Positions 1 to 6,376 of a stretch of DNA of 6,454 nucleotides are shown piece after piece. Location: contig CANLGS010000256.1 of NCBI GenBank assembly GCA_947490035.1, positions 1-6,454 on the forward strand, written 5' to 3'. Positions within the stretch are counted from its first letter, which is position 1, and the number at the start of each line of letters is the position of its first letter. Both the position numbers and the translations under genes were made by a program. The notes beneath the pieces were generated by a model, which worked only from the letters and a program-made list of their open reading frames with translations, searched no databases and was not told the origin of the DNA. Source of the DNA: Gemmataceae bacterium. GTDB taxonomy: Bacteria; Planctomycetota; Planctomycetia; Gemmatales; Gemmataceae.

Positions 1-43
1 ATAATCTCATCGTCTTCCGCCCACACCGGAGAGAGACCGGATT

Positions 44-376
44 ATGGCCACCGCTACACCACTCCCAGAAGTTGTCCCCGACCAGGATACCGAGACCAAG
101 ACGCGCCGCCAGCCGCCCTACGCGGTCGTGCTGCACAACGACGACACGAACTCCATGGATTTCGTGATCGCGGTGCTGCGCAAGGTGTTCGGCTACGATG
201 TCAAGAAGTGCGAGAAGTTGATGCTGGAGGCGCACGAGAAGGGCAAGGCGGCGGTGTGGGTGGGCGCGCTGGAAGTGGCCGAACTGAAGGCCGATCAGAT
301 CCGCTCGTGCGGGTCCGACCCGTTCGTGAAAAAGGGCGCGCACCCGCTCGGCGTCAGCATCGAACCGGCCGCTTGA
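44..376 (+). CDS. clpS: ClpS adaptor for the ATP-dependent Clp protease (110 aa)
   Basis: Cytosolic adaptor that binds N-degron substrates and hands them to the ClpA/ClpC unfoldase of the Clp protease. After a disordered, charged tail (about residues 1-24) the ClpS core begins at YAVVLHNDD. N32-D33-D34 match the Asn-Asp-Asp that holds the substrate alpha-amino group, M38 lies where the pocket gate methionine sits, and H64 in LEAHEKGKA matches the conserved pocket histidine. The block EVAELKADQI and the closing HPLGVSIEP are also typical of the family. Length is normal. A short insertion (about residues 89-98) precedes the last strand, where the family usually has a compact turn. The start is supported by a purine-rich GGAGAGAG at 28-35, 8 bases before the ATG. 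No clpA/clpC lies in the window; the next gene is convergent. The pocket residues look intact, so it should be functional. The family assignment is firm; the bound unfoldase is unknown. Confidence 0.93.
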   Translation: MATATPLPEVVPDQDTETKTRRQPPYAVVLHNDDTNSMDFVIAVLRKVFGYDVKKCEKLMLEAHEKGKAAVWVGALEVAELKADQIRSCGSDPFVKKGAHPLGVSIEPAA

Positions 377-392
377 CTTCAACTGAAGACCA

Positions 393-556
393 AAGACGGA
401 TTAGCCACAAAGAAGCACAAAGGGCACAAAAGAAGAGAGGACAGAAGCCGGAGAGCAGAGTTTAGGAAGCAAATGCGGTCTTCCTGTCTTCTGAACTCTG
501 GCTTCTGTCCTCTCTTCTTTTGTGCCCTTTGTGCTTCTTTGTGGCTAATCCGTCTT
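393..556. repeat. Long perfect inverted repeat (57-bp arms, 50-base centre)
   Basis: Bases 393-449 are the exact reverse complement of 500-556: 57 base pairs without a mismatch. The arms are strongly strand-biased, purine-rich on the left and pyrimidine-rich on the right, with about 50% G+C in a much richer neighbourhood. Inside each arm is a roughly 10-base periodicity: CACAAAGAAG, CACAAAGGG, CACAAAAGAAG (406-435). The centre (450-499) holds a small nested stem (464-469 with 480-485). The element fills the spacer between the convergent clpS and peptidase genes, starting 16 bases after the clpS stop and ending 14 bases before the peptidase stop. No U-tract follows either arm, so it is not a classical intrinsic terminator. 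Short A/G-rich tandem-like elements of this look recur in planctomycete genomes as I recall, so it is probably two copies of a dispersed element in head-to-head orientation. That part is inference. Confidence 0.93.
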
Positions 557-578
557 CGCGGTGAATCGAATCACCGCG
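557..578. repeat. 8-bp hairpin overlapping the peptidase stop codon
   Basis: CGCGGTGA (557-564) and TCACCGCG (571-578) are perfect inverted arms around a 6-base loop. The TGA stop of the minus-strand peptidase gene (571-573) lies within the stem. It abuts the outer end of the 57-bp inverted repeat without a gap. It could be part of that repeat element or a transcript-end structure; no U-tract follows on the minus strand, so terminator activity is not shown. Confidence 0.6.
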
Positions 579-2754
579 GCCCCGGCGGGGCGTACTTCGC
601 CAGCCAGCCGAACACTTCCTTGTGCCAGTGCTGGCTGTTCTTCGGCTTCAATACCCAGTGCCCCTCGTCCGGGAAGTTCACGAACCGGCTTGGCACGCCC
701 TGCCTTTGGAGCGCGCTGAACAGCTCGTGACCCTGCCCGATCGGGCAGCGGAAATCCAGGTCGTTGTGAATGATGAGCATCGGCGTCTTCGCCTTCGCCA
801 TGTTGCCGGCCTTCTTGTGCGGGGAGAACTCCGCGTACTTGCCCGGCTTCTCCCACGGCAGCCCGCCGTGTTCCCACTCGTCGAACCATAGTTCGTCGGT
901 GGTGCCCCACATGCTCTCGAAGTTCCACACCGAGCAGTGCGTGATCAGACATTTAAAGCGCTTCGCCACGTCGCTCACCGCGAACCAGTTCATCATGTAC
1001 CCGCCGAAGCTGCCGCCCGCGGCGCCGATGCGGGTCTTGTCCACGTAGGGCAACTTCTCGACGTGGTCGAGGCCGGCGACGAGGTCGCGGTAGCACTTGC
1101 CGCCCCAGTCGCCGGTGATCTCGTCCACGTACTTCTGGCCGAACCCGGTGCTGCCGCGCGGATTCGGCATCACCACCACGTACCCCTGCGCCGCCCACGC
1201 TTGCGGGTTCCAGCGGTAGCTCCACGCGTTCTCCCACGCGCCCTGCGGCCCGCCGTGAACCAGGAACGCGACCGGCCACTTCTTCGTGGGGTCGAACCCC
1301 GGCGGCTTCAGAATCCACATCTGCATGTCGATCTGGGTCCGGACCGGGAGGAACAGCCGCCGCATGACGATCGGCCCTTCGACCGGCACGTCCACCGACT
1401 CGGGCTTGCCCAGGTCGAGTTCGGCGAGGAACTTCTCGTTCACGCGACTCACGTCTACCGGCTTGGGCTTCTCGCCGGGCCAGTAGTAGGTTTTCACCTC
1501 GGCCGGGTGGTGCATCGCGGCCTCGGTGAAGCTGACCATGTCTCGCTTGAGCGACACCGACAGCGACCCGCACATGCCGGCCGCGTACTCGACCTTCAAG
1601 CCCGCCCCTCCGGCCTGAACCATGAAGATCGGCGTGGTGCCGTCGGCGTCGGCGGTGAACAGGAACGCGCGGTCGAAGCCGCCGTTCCAGACGAACTCGT
1701 TCACCGATAGGTCATATTTCGCGGTCGCGTTGAACGGCTTGCCAGCGAGCGTGCCGTCCGGCTTGCAGTCCGCGACGAGGATGTCCCACTTGTCGGCCTC
1801 GTACCCGGCCGTCTTCTGCGCGCGCCACGCCAGCTTCTTGCCGTTGGCGGAGAACTTCGGCCCGCCGTCGGCGGCCTTGTTGTCGGCGGTCAGCGTCTCC
1901 CACTTCGGCGACTTGTTGGTGACGCTCACGCGGCACAGGTCGTAGTTGGTGCTCCACGCCTCTTCCTTCTCCGGCACCGCGGTGAACACGAGGTGCTTGC
2001 CGTCGGGCGAGAAGGCGAAGTCGTCGCCGCTGCTGAACGTGCTGCTGGTGGGATTCGCATCCCTATCACCAGGAGTGACATCCCGGATCACGCCCAGGGA
2101 CTGCTGTCCCTGGGTTGTTTCCAGCTTCCCCACGAACAGGTGCTGCCGCTTGTCGCCGACGTAATCGTCCCAGTGCCGGTAGAACAGCTTCGTGAATGTC
2201 TTCACCTTCACCGGGCTTTTCTCGATCTCGTCGTCCTTGTCCTTGTTGAGTTTGTCACTCTCGGCGAACGGCTTCTCGCTGAACTCCGGGTACACGCTCG
2301 ACACGAACGCGACGTGCGTGCCGTCCGGCGACCAGATGCCGCCGGTCGCGCCGGTGCTGATGTCGGTGAGCTGCTTCACCTCGCCGTCGGCGGTGAGCAC
2401 CCACAGTTGCGGCGTGCCGGTGCGCGTGGACTCGAACAGGATGCGCTCGCCGTCGGGCGACCACCGCGGGTTCGTGTCCTTCTTGCCCTTCGGGTCGGTG
2501 ATCTGCTTCGGCTCGGCCTTGCCGTCGGCCGGGGCGAGCCACAGCGCGGTGCTGCTCTTGTTCGCAGCGAGATCAACCGTGGTGACCTGATAGACGACGG
2601 TCTTCCCGTCCGGGCTGATCTGCGGGGCGGCGGCGCGCTTGAACGCGAACAGGTCGTCCACCTTCATCGACCGCTTGTCGGGGGGCGCGGCGCTCAGGCG
2701 CGCGGGCGGCGCGAGACCTGCCAGGACCAAGACACCAACGAGAAGTAATCGCAT
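571..2754 (-). CDS. Exported S9-family (prolyl oligopeptidase/acylaminoacyl-peptidase-like) serine peptidase, 727 aa
   Basis: Serine peptidase of the alpha/beta-hydrolase fold that should cleave short peptides outside the cytoplasm. Residues 1-22 form a Sec-type signal peptide (MRLLLVGVLVLAGL core, likely cut after LSA); no lipobox cysteine is seen. A beta-propeller follows (about 30-460) with repeated SPDG blades: PQISPDGK, RWSPDGER, IWSPDGTH, AFSPDGKH and a degenerate KFSANGKK. The C-terminal catalytic domain has the oxyanion motif HGGP (500-503), the nucleophile elbow GGSFGGY with Ser582, Asp667 in HNDLDFRCP and His699 in DEGHW, so the triad is complete. The subfamily resembles S9C/DPP5-like enzymes. 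An in-frame open stretch reaches 2904, but it would run through the neighbour's terminator and stop codon. The ATG at 2754 is preferred because GAGG lies 6 bases before it and the signal peptide starts exactly there; an ATG at 2766 is less likely. Substrate is unknown. Confidence 0.93.
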   Translation of the reverse strand: MRLLLVGVLVLAGLAPPARLSAAPPDKRSMKVDDLFAFKRAAAPQISPDGKTVVYQVTTVDLAANKSSTALWLAPADGKAEPKQITDPKGKKDTNPRWSPDGERILFESTRTGTPQLWVLTADGEVKQLTDISTGATGGIWSPDGTHVAFVSSVYPEFSEKPFAESDKLNKDKDDEIEKSPVKVKTFTKLFYRHWDDYVGDKRQHLFVGKLETTQGQQSLGVIRDVTPGDRDANPTSSTFSSGDDFAFSPDGKHLVFTAVPEKEEAWSTNYDLCRVSVTNKSPKWETLTADNKAADGGPKFSANGKKLAWRAQKTAGYEADKWDILVADCKPDGTLAGKPFNATAKYDLSVNEFVWNGGFDRAFLFTADADGTTPIFMVQAGGAGLKVEYAAGMCGSLSVSLKRDMVSFTEAAMHHPAEVKTYYWPGEKPKPVDVSRVNEKFLAELDLGKPESVDVPVEGPIVMRRLFLPVRTQIDMQMWILKPPGFDPTKKWPVAFLVHGGPQGAWENAWSYRWNPQAWAAQGYVVVMPNPRGSTGFGQKYVDEITGDWGGKCYRDLVAGLDHVEKLPYVDKTRIGAAGGSFGGYMMNWFAVSDVAKRFKCLITHCSVWNFESMWGTTDELWFDEWEHGGLPWEKPGKYAEFSPHKKAGNMAKAKTPMLIIHNDLDFRCPIGQGHELFSALQRQGVPSRFVNFPDEGHWVLKPKNSQHWHKEVFGWLAKYAPPGPR

Positions 2755-2760
2755 GAAGCA

Positions 2761-2764
2761 CCTC
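2761..2764 (-). promoter_or_regulatory. Ribosome binding site fixing the peptidase start
   Basis: On the minus strand GAGG stands 6 bases before the ATG at 2754. It sits inside and just after the alternative ATG at 2766, so it can serve only the downstream start. This decides for the 727-aa product that begins with the signal peptide. Confidence 0.65.
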
Positions 2765-2847
2765 ATGGCGTGCGCGAGAAACCGTTTAGCGTCGGACCCG
2801 AAGGGGCCGCGCCGCGCATGAACACGTTGTACCCAATTGGCGGCGCG

Positions 2848-2882
2848 CAAAGAAGAACCCGCGGCCAACGGGCCGCGGGTTC
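2848..2882 (-). terminator. Intrinsic terminator of the DUF1559 gene
   Basis: A perfect 12-bp GC-rich stem (2871-2882 with 2855-2866) with a 4-base loop is followed on the minus strand by a T-rich tail (TTCTTTG, 2854-2848). It begins 18 bases after the DUF1559 stop codon. It separates that gene from the same-strand peptidase gene downstream, which must then start from its own promoter in roughly 2755-2850; I could not pick a convincing -35/-10 pair there. Confidence 0.88.
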
Positions 2883-2900
2883 GTGGGGCGCGGGGCGCGC

Positions 2901-3857
2901 TCACCAGTTGCTGCCCAGCACCTCGCCGCCGGCGAAGCTGGAAGCGTTGCGGTAGGTGGTCAGATCCATCGAGGCGCGCACGAACCGGACCGACCCGTCG
3001 GCCAGCCCGAAGTTCGCCCCGCCCGTGTGCATGCTTCGGAACGAGTACACGTTCGGCCAGTTACCCGGGGTCACATTCTGCCCGGCCGGTTGGATCAACA
3101 GGTTGCCGAGATTCAGCGGAATGGCGCAGGTGCCGTTCGCCCCGTTCGCGTACGACCAGGCGTTGTGGTCGTTCATCACCCCGACATCCTCGCCGATCAT
3201 CATCGTGTTGCTGGTCCCGTCTGTGATCGCGGCCATGGTCAGTTTGCGCCGGTTGTCTTCGCGGCAGAAGATCCCGTTCCCGCACGGGTTGCCGGTCAGC
3301 CCGTCGCCCCCAGTGCCCAGGTCGTTCGTGTAGTTGCTCGACCTCCCGCCGTGCGTGTAGTGCGAGCCGGACACGCCCTTGTAGCTGGTGGAGGCGACGG
3401 TGACTCCTCCCCAGTTGGCGACGGTCGTCCGGGTCTCGGGGGTCATGTCGCTCGGGCAGCGGAAGGTCGGCAAGACGGTCCGCATGAGGACCAGGCCGGT
3501 GGGCGAGTTCATGACCGCCTCCGGGGTCGTACTCAGCCCGCCGGCCTTGTACAAGTTCTCCTGCTCGATGTTCGGCAGCATGCGGGCGAGGAAACTCCAC
3601 TCGGTCCGGCCCTGGTTGCAGCAGCCGGTGAAGTTGACCGGGTCGCCGTTGTACGGGAACCGGCCCTGCGCATCGTGGTAGCCGTGAACCCCGAGCGCGA
3701 TTTGTTTGACGTTGTTGCCACACTTCATGCGCGCGCCGGCCTCGCGCACCTTCTGGACGGCCGGCAGCAGCAGGCCGATCAGGATGGCGATGATCGCGAT
3801 CACCACCAGCAGCTCGATCAGCGTGAACGCACGCCGACCACGGGAGAGGGAGAACAT
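2901..3857 (-). CDS. DUF1559 protein, prepilin-like N-terminus and H-X9-DG C-terminus (318 aa)
   Basis: Member of the DUF1559 family (also called SBP_bac_10), found in large numbers in Planctomycetes. Its role is not settled; the N-terminus says it is handled like a type IV pilin or type II pseudopilin. Seen directly: a short basic leader [10 protein letters not shown], then [16 protein letters not shown] with the pilin glutamate at E15 (position 5 after cleavage), then a hydrophobic helix and the family block [23 protein letters not shown]. Near the C-terminus is [16 protein letters not shown] (from H277), the H-X9-DG signature, and the protein ends GGEVLGSNW. The residue before the expected cleavage site is Ala, not the usual Gly. 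The open frame extends 37 codons further upstream to 3968, but GGAGG lies 7 bases before the ATG at 3857 and the leader starts there. A terminator follows the gene and the next gene upstream is divergent, so it is probably monocistronic. Likely anchored in the cytoplasmic membrane facing the periplasm. Confidence 0.94.
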   Translation of the reverse strand: MFSLSRGRRAFTLIELLVVIAIIAILIGLLLPAVQKVREAGARMKCGNNVKQIALGVHGYHDAQGRFPYNGDPVNFTGCCNQGRTEWSFLARMLPNIEQENLYKAGGLSTTPEAVMNSPTGLVLMRTVLPTFRCPSDMTPETRTTVANWGGVTVASTSYKGVSGSHYTHGGRSSNYTNDLGTGGDGLTGNPCGNGIFCREDNRRKLTMAAITDGTSNTMMIGEDVGVMNDHNAWSYANGANGTCAIPLNLGNLLIQPAGQNVTPGNWPNVYSFRSMHTGGANFGLADGSVRFVRASMDLTTYRNASSFAGGEVLGSNW

Positions 3858-4060
3858 CGAGGAACCTCCAGAAAGGAGAAGAAGAGCGCGGTGACCGAGA
3901 GCACCGCAACGAACGCGAAAATGGAACAGGACGCAATCCAGTATGCGCGCCGCGTCGGGGCCGTGCAAGCGCGAACTCGGCGCCTCAAGTTTACCCCGCC
4001 CGGCGCGCCGGGTTTCGCCCTATAACACCCCGAACACCGTTTACCGCACCGGGTCGATTC
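3858..4060. promoter_or_regulatory. Divergent intergenic region with palindrome and -10-like box
   Basis: This 203-base spacer must hold the promoters for the DUF1559 gene (leftward) and the permease gene (rightward). A perfect 14-bp palindrome CCCGGCGCGCCGGG lies at 3999-4012, and TATAAC at 4021-4026 resembles a -10 box for the permease, 34 bases before its ATG. No matching -35 box is found at the normal spacing, so the promoter is tentative. The palindrome could be an operator or chance in GC-rich DNA. Confidence 0.35.
3865..3869 (-). promoter_or_regulatory. Ribosome binding site fixing the DUF1559 start
   Basis: GGAGG on the minus strand, 7 bases before the ATG at 3857. It chooses this start over the in-frame ATG at 3968, which would put 37 unrelated residues in front of the pilin-type leader. 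Confidence 0.8.
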
Positions 4061-5428
4061 ATGCGCTGGTCCGTCGTCCGTTTGATTGCCGCCCGCGAAG
4101 TCCGCGACCAGTTGCGCGACCGCCGCACGCTGTTCCTCATCCTCGGCTTGCCGATCCTCATGTACCCGCTGTTCGTGGGCGTGGGGGTGCTGTTCGTCAC
4201 CGCGCTCAAGGAGAAGAAGCTCGTCGTCGGCGTGGCGGGCGCCGAACACCTGCCGGAGTTGGAACCGGACCTGACGCCGCTCGTCGGCGGGCCGGGCGGA
4301 ACGGCACACAAGATGCGCGTGTATCCGCCGCTGTTCGGCCCCGACGGCCAGTTCGCCCCGTCGTACTCCGCGACCGCCCTCGACTCCGCCCCGATGACCG
4401 TGCGCCCGCTCGACGCCGACACCGACGCGAAGTTGCACGAACACCTGGACGCGCGCCACGTGGACGCGATTATCGTGATCGAGCCGGGCGCCCGCGACAA
4501 GCTGAATGCCGGCACCGAGCGCCCGGTGTTCCGCGTGCTGGGGCGCGACGGCGAGGAGAACTCGAAGCTCGCCGCGCAGCGCGTGACGAGCGTCCTGAAC
4601 CGCTGGTCCGACGACCTGAAGGCCGCGCGGTTCGCGCGCCGCGGGCTGCCGCCCGACTTCGACAAGCCCATCGACGTTCGCGACCCGCAATCGGAAAAGA
4701 CAAGCGAGAAGAAGATCGCCGACGACCTGCGCGACATGCTGGTGAAGGTGATCCCGTTCCTGCTGGTGATGTGGATGCTGACCGGCTCCATCTACCCGGC
4801 CATCGACATGACCGCGGGCGAGAAGGAGCGCGGCACGATGGAGACGCTGCTCATCAGCCCGGCGGAGCGCACCGAGATCGTGGCCGGGAAGTTCCTCGCG
4901 ACGACGTGCTTCAGTTTCGGCACCGCCATGTGGAACGTGGCGCTCATGCTGGTCGCGGTGGCCGCGGCCCCGCTGTTGGCGCCGGGCCTGTTCGGGCAGG
5001 GGCTGATCTCGCTGCCGGGCTTGGCCGCGTGCGTGCTGGCCGCGATCCCGCTGGCGATGCTGTTCGCGGCGCTGGCGCTGGCGCTGGGCGTGTTCGCCAA
5101 GAGTACGAAGGAGGGGAACTACTACATGGTGCCGCTGTTCTTCGCGGTGCTGCCGCTGGCGTACTGGAGCATGACGCCGGGGATCGAACTGGACGCGTCC
5201 ACGCGGTGGGTGCCGCTGGCGAACGCGCTGTTGTTCCAGCAGCGCCTGATGGCGGTGCGGCCCGACCCGTTCCCGTGGGAACACGCGCCGGCGGTATTCG
5301 GCACGCTGGGCCTGTGCGTGGCGCTGGCGCTGTGGGCGGCGGTGCGGCAGTTCCACCGCGAGGGCGTGCTGTTCCGCGAAGGCGAGAGCGGCGACAAGGG
5401 CGGCTGGTCGCTGTTCGGGAAGAAGTGA
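4061..5428 (+). CDS. ABC-2 type transporter permease, NatB/YhaP-like (455 aa)
   Basis: Membrane subunit of an ABC exporter, nearest to the NatB (sodium efflux) permease group by its motifs. Layout: cytoplasmic N-terminus with REVRDQLRDRRTL, first membrane helix at about 23-48, a large extracytoplasmic domain (about 50-225), then five further hydrophobic segments near 228-249, 278-307, 318-346, 353-372 and 408-428. After the second helix comes GEKERGTMETLLISPAERTE (253-272), the coupling segment characteristic of NatB-like permeases. The C-terminal tail is hydrophilic and basic. No strong Shine-Dalgarno sequence precedes the ATG (only GGG in ACCGGGTC), so the start is less certain than the family. 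The partner ATPase, often adjacent in this group, is not in the window: upstream is a divergent gene, downstream a convergent one. Substrate cannot be read from sequence; sodium export is only the family precedent. Confidence 0.88.
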   Translation: MRWSVVRLIAAREVRDQLRDRRTLFLILGLPILMYPLFVGVGVLFVTALKEKKLVVGVAGAEHLPELEPDLTPLVGGPGGTAHKMRVYPPLFGPDGQFAPSYSATALDSAPMTVRPLDADTDAKLHEHLDARHVDAIIVIEPGARDKLNAGTERPVFRVLGRDGEENSKLAAQRVTSVLNRWSDDLKAARFARRGLPPDFDKPIDVRDPQSEKTSEKKIADDLRDMLVKVIPFLLVMWMLTGSIYPAIDMTAGEKERGTMETLLISPAERTEIVAGKFLATTCFSFGTAMWNVALMLVAVAAAPLLAPGLFGQGLISLPGLAACVLAAIPLAMLFAALALALGVFAKSTKEGNYYMVPLFFAVLPLAYWSMTPGIELDASTRWVPLANALLFQQRLMAVRPDPFPWEHAPAVFGTLGLCVALALWAAVRQFHREGVLFREGESGDKGGWSLFGKK

Positions 5429-5437
5429 AGGAAGCTC

Positions 5438-6105
5438 TCAACGACGCCACTGCTGTCGCTGTTCTTGCCGCTGCTGCTCTTGGAACTCCCGCTCCAAGAT
5501 GGAAAAGTAGTAGATCACAAACATCACGATTCCCAGACACAAGAGTACCGTACCTTGTGACTGCTTTCTCTTGCTTCCGCTCACGATCCCGACAGCGCCG
5601 ACAATGATTCCCACGAGTGGGAGAAGAAGCGTACCGATGACAAGCGCGACCATCGCTCCCGGTTCAAATCCATCGTCCTTCCGACGACGCCTGCGCCAAG
5701 AACGCGCTTCCCTCTCTTCGTGGTGTGGCACAGGAACCGGCAGTGCAGGTGGCGTGACTGTCACGACCGAAGGTGGGAACAGTCCCGGAACGGAAGCAGC
5801 TTCAACCCACTCGGGCATTCCTTCAAGCCAAACCAAGTCTGCTGGTCGAATGATCCCGGACTCGGTGAGAGAACACAACTGCGAGCGGCTCACCGGCCCG
5901 CGCCGCTGTTGGCCCTGCATGTAATACCAGCGATGCACTGGCTGGGGGGATTCGCTGGCGCAACAACAGCCTTCTTCACCACCGGCGCGGGCCACCGATC
6001 CACATCCACGCCACACTTGGGGCACGGCGACGCCTCTCCTGCCAAAGATGCAGGTGCTGCGACGCTGGCTCCGCACTTTGGGCAGCGGAACATCACACGA
6101 TCCAC
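5438..6105 (-). pseudogene. Zinc-ribbon + GYF_2 (DUF4339) + two-TM protein, split by a -1 frameshift
   Basis: Two halves of one protein lie in different minus-strand frames. The first (6105 to about 5944) encodes a zinc ribbon, FRCPKCG and SPCPKCG (cysteines 8, 11, 28, 31), and a linker VVKKAVVAPANPP. The second (about 5949 to 5438) encodes a GYF_2 domain, RWYYMQGQQRRGPVS through LVWLEGMPEW to VPGL, a proline and arginine-rich linker, membrane helices near 150-177 and 185-203, and a Gln/Arg tail. A run of six C at 5949-5944 (minus strand) lies at the junction; one extra C, or a -1 slip, would give one continuous 222-aa protein. Alone, the first frame ends in 15-odd meaningless residues at 5890. 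GTG at 6105 is preferred as start, with GGGAGG 5 bases ahead; ATG at 6093 is the alternative. Function unknown; such proteins are probably membrane-anchored binding modules. It may be a pseudogene, a sequencing indel or real frameshifting. The stop is 9 bases from the convergent permease stop. Confidence 0.78.
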
Positions 6106-6161
6106 GGTGCCCTCCCAATCTGACAAATCTCGCGCAGCGTTCGCCATTCTTCGGGCGACAT
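6093..6161 (-). CDS. Possible 22-aa leader ORF overlapping the zinc-ribbon gene start
   Basis: A short minus-strand frame begins with ATG at 6161 (MSPEEWRTLREICQIG...) and stops with TGA at 6095-6093. The TGA overlaps the ATG at 6093 by one base (TGATG), the arrangement typical of translational coupling. A weak GAG lies 7 bases before its ATG. The peptide looks amphipathic and helical but matches no family I know. The competing GTG start at 6105 lies inside it. It may be a leader peptide, the remnant of an older gene end, or chance. Confidence 0.22.
   Translation of the reverse strand: MSPEEWRTLREICQIGRAPWIV
6111..6116 (-). promoter_or_regulatory. Ribosome binding site for the zinc-ribbon/GYF_2 gene
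   Basis: GGGAGG on the minus strand, 5 bases before the GTG at 6105. At 17 bases it is too far from the ATG at 6093 to serve it, which is why the GTG is preferred as the start. Confidence 0.55.
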
Positions 6162-6169
6162 GACGGCTC

Positions 6170-6376
6170 TCAGCGGCTCGGTTGATCGGGGCTTTCAAAC
6201 GCGATCGCACGCCGGACCTGTTTGAGGAACCGGACGAACCCATTCCCCGTTTCCGCGTGCAAGCGGACCCAGCGCATGAACAGCCCGTACGCGCAGAGTA
6301 GCAGCACCCTAGGCTGATCGGAAGTTGGGCTTTCGATGGAATTATTGGTTCGAGTTCGATCCCGTTTTTGGTTCAC
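6170..6376 (-). CDS. Doubtful hypothetical ORF, possibly the end of a longer gene (68 aa from GTG)
   Basis: This minus-strand frame is open from the window edge (6453) to the TGA at 6170; the GTG at 6376 is simply the first start codon inside the window. The second half (VLLLCAYGLFMRWVRLHAE through FVRFLKQVRRAIAF) uses mostly G/C-ending codons and could be real coding sequence. The first half uses A/T-ending codons and is rich in Arg, Asn and Thr, more like non-coding DNA. No Shine-Dalgarno sequence is evident and I recognise no domain. It could be the 3' end of a gene that starts beyond the window, a decayed gene, or chance. Confidence 0.22.
   Translation of the reverse strand: MNQKRDRTRTNNSIESPTSDQPRVLLLCAYGLFMRWVRLHAETGNGFVRFLKQVRRAIAFESPDQPSR

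Noticed and set aside
393..556. The long inverted repeat as the ends of an insertion sequence or as a CRISPR array
   Set aside because: The 50-base centre has no room for a transposase, no target-site duplication is evident, and the 10-base sub-periodicity is far too short for CRISPR repeat-spacer units.
473..730. An 85-codon plus-strand frame starting in the inverted repeat (product with FCPLFFCALCASLW)
   Set aside because: The Cys/Phe/Leu-rich start is simply the translation of the pyrimidine-rich repeat arm, and the rest is antisense to the peptidase. It is a known type of spurious hypothetical protein.
2855..2882. The GC-rich 12-bp hairpin as an operator for the peptidase gene
   Set aside because: Its position just after the DUF1559 stop and the T-rich tail on the same strand make a terminator the simpler reading.
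2755..2904. A 50-residue N-terminal extension of the peptidase
   Set aside because: It would translate through the intrinsic terminator and across the DUF1559 stop codon, and would bury the signal peptide. GAGG supports the ATG at 2754.
2883..4025. A 380-codon plus-strand frame across the DUF1559 gene
   Set aside because: It is antisense to a gene with clear family motifs at both ends, and its own product is low-complexity with no start signal.
3818..5356. A 512-codon open frame antisense to the permease
   Set aside because: Arg/Gln/His-rich low-complexity product with no recognisable motif; stops are rare on the antisense of GC-rich genes.
3943..5607. A 554-codon open frame on the plus strand, overlapping the permease in another frame
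   Set aside because: Its product is an Arg/Pro/Ala/Gly-rich text with no domain, as expected when a high-GC gene is read out of frame. The permease frame has membrane helices and family motifs.
6340..6366. A tRNA T-arm-like string (GGTTCGAGTTCGATCCCG)
   Set aside because: The bases flanking the TTCGATC loop do not pair, and no acceptor, D or anticodon arms can be built around it.
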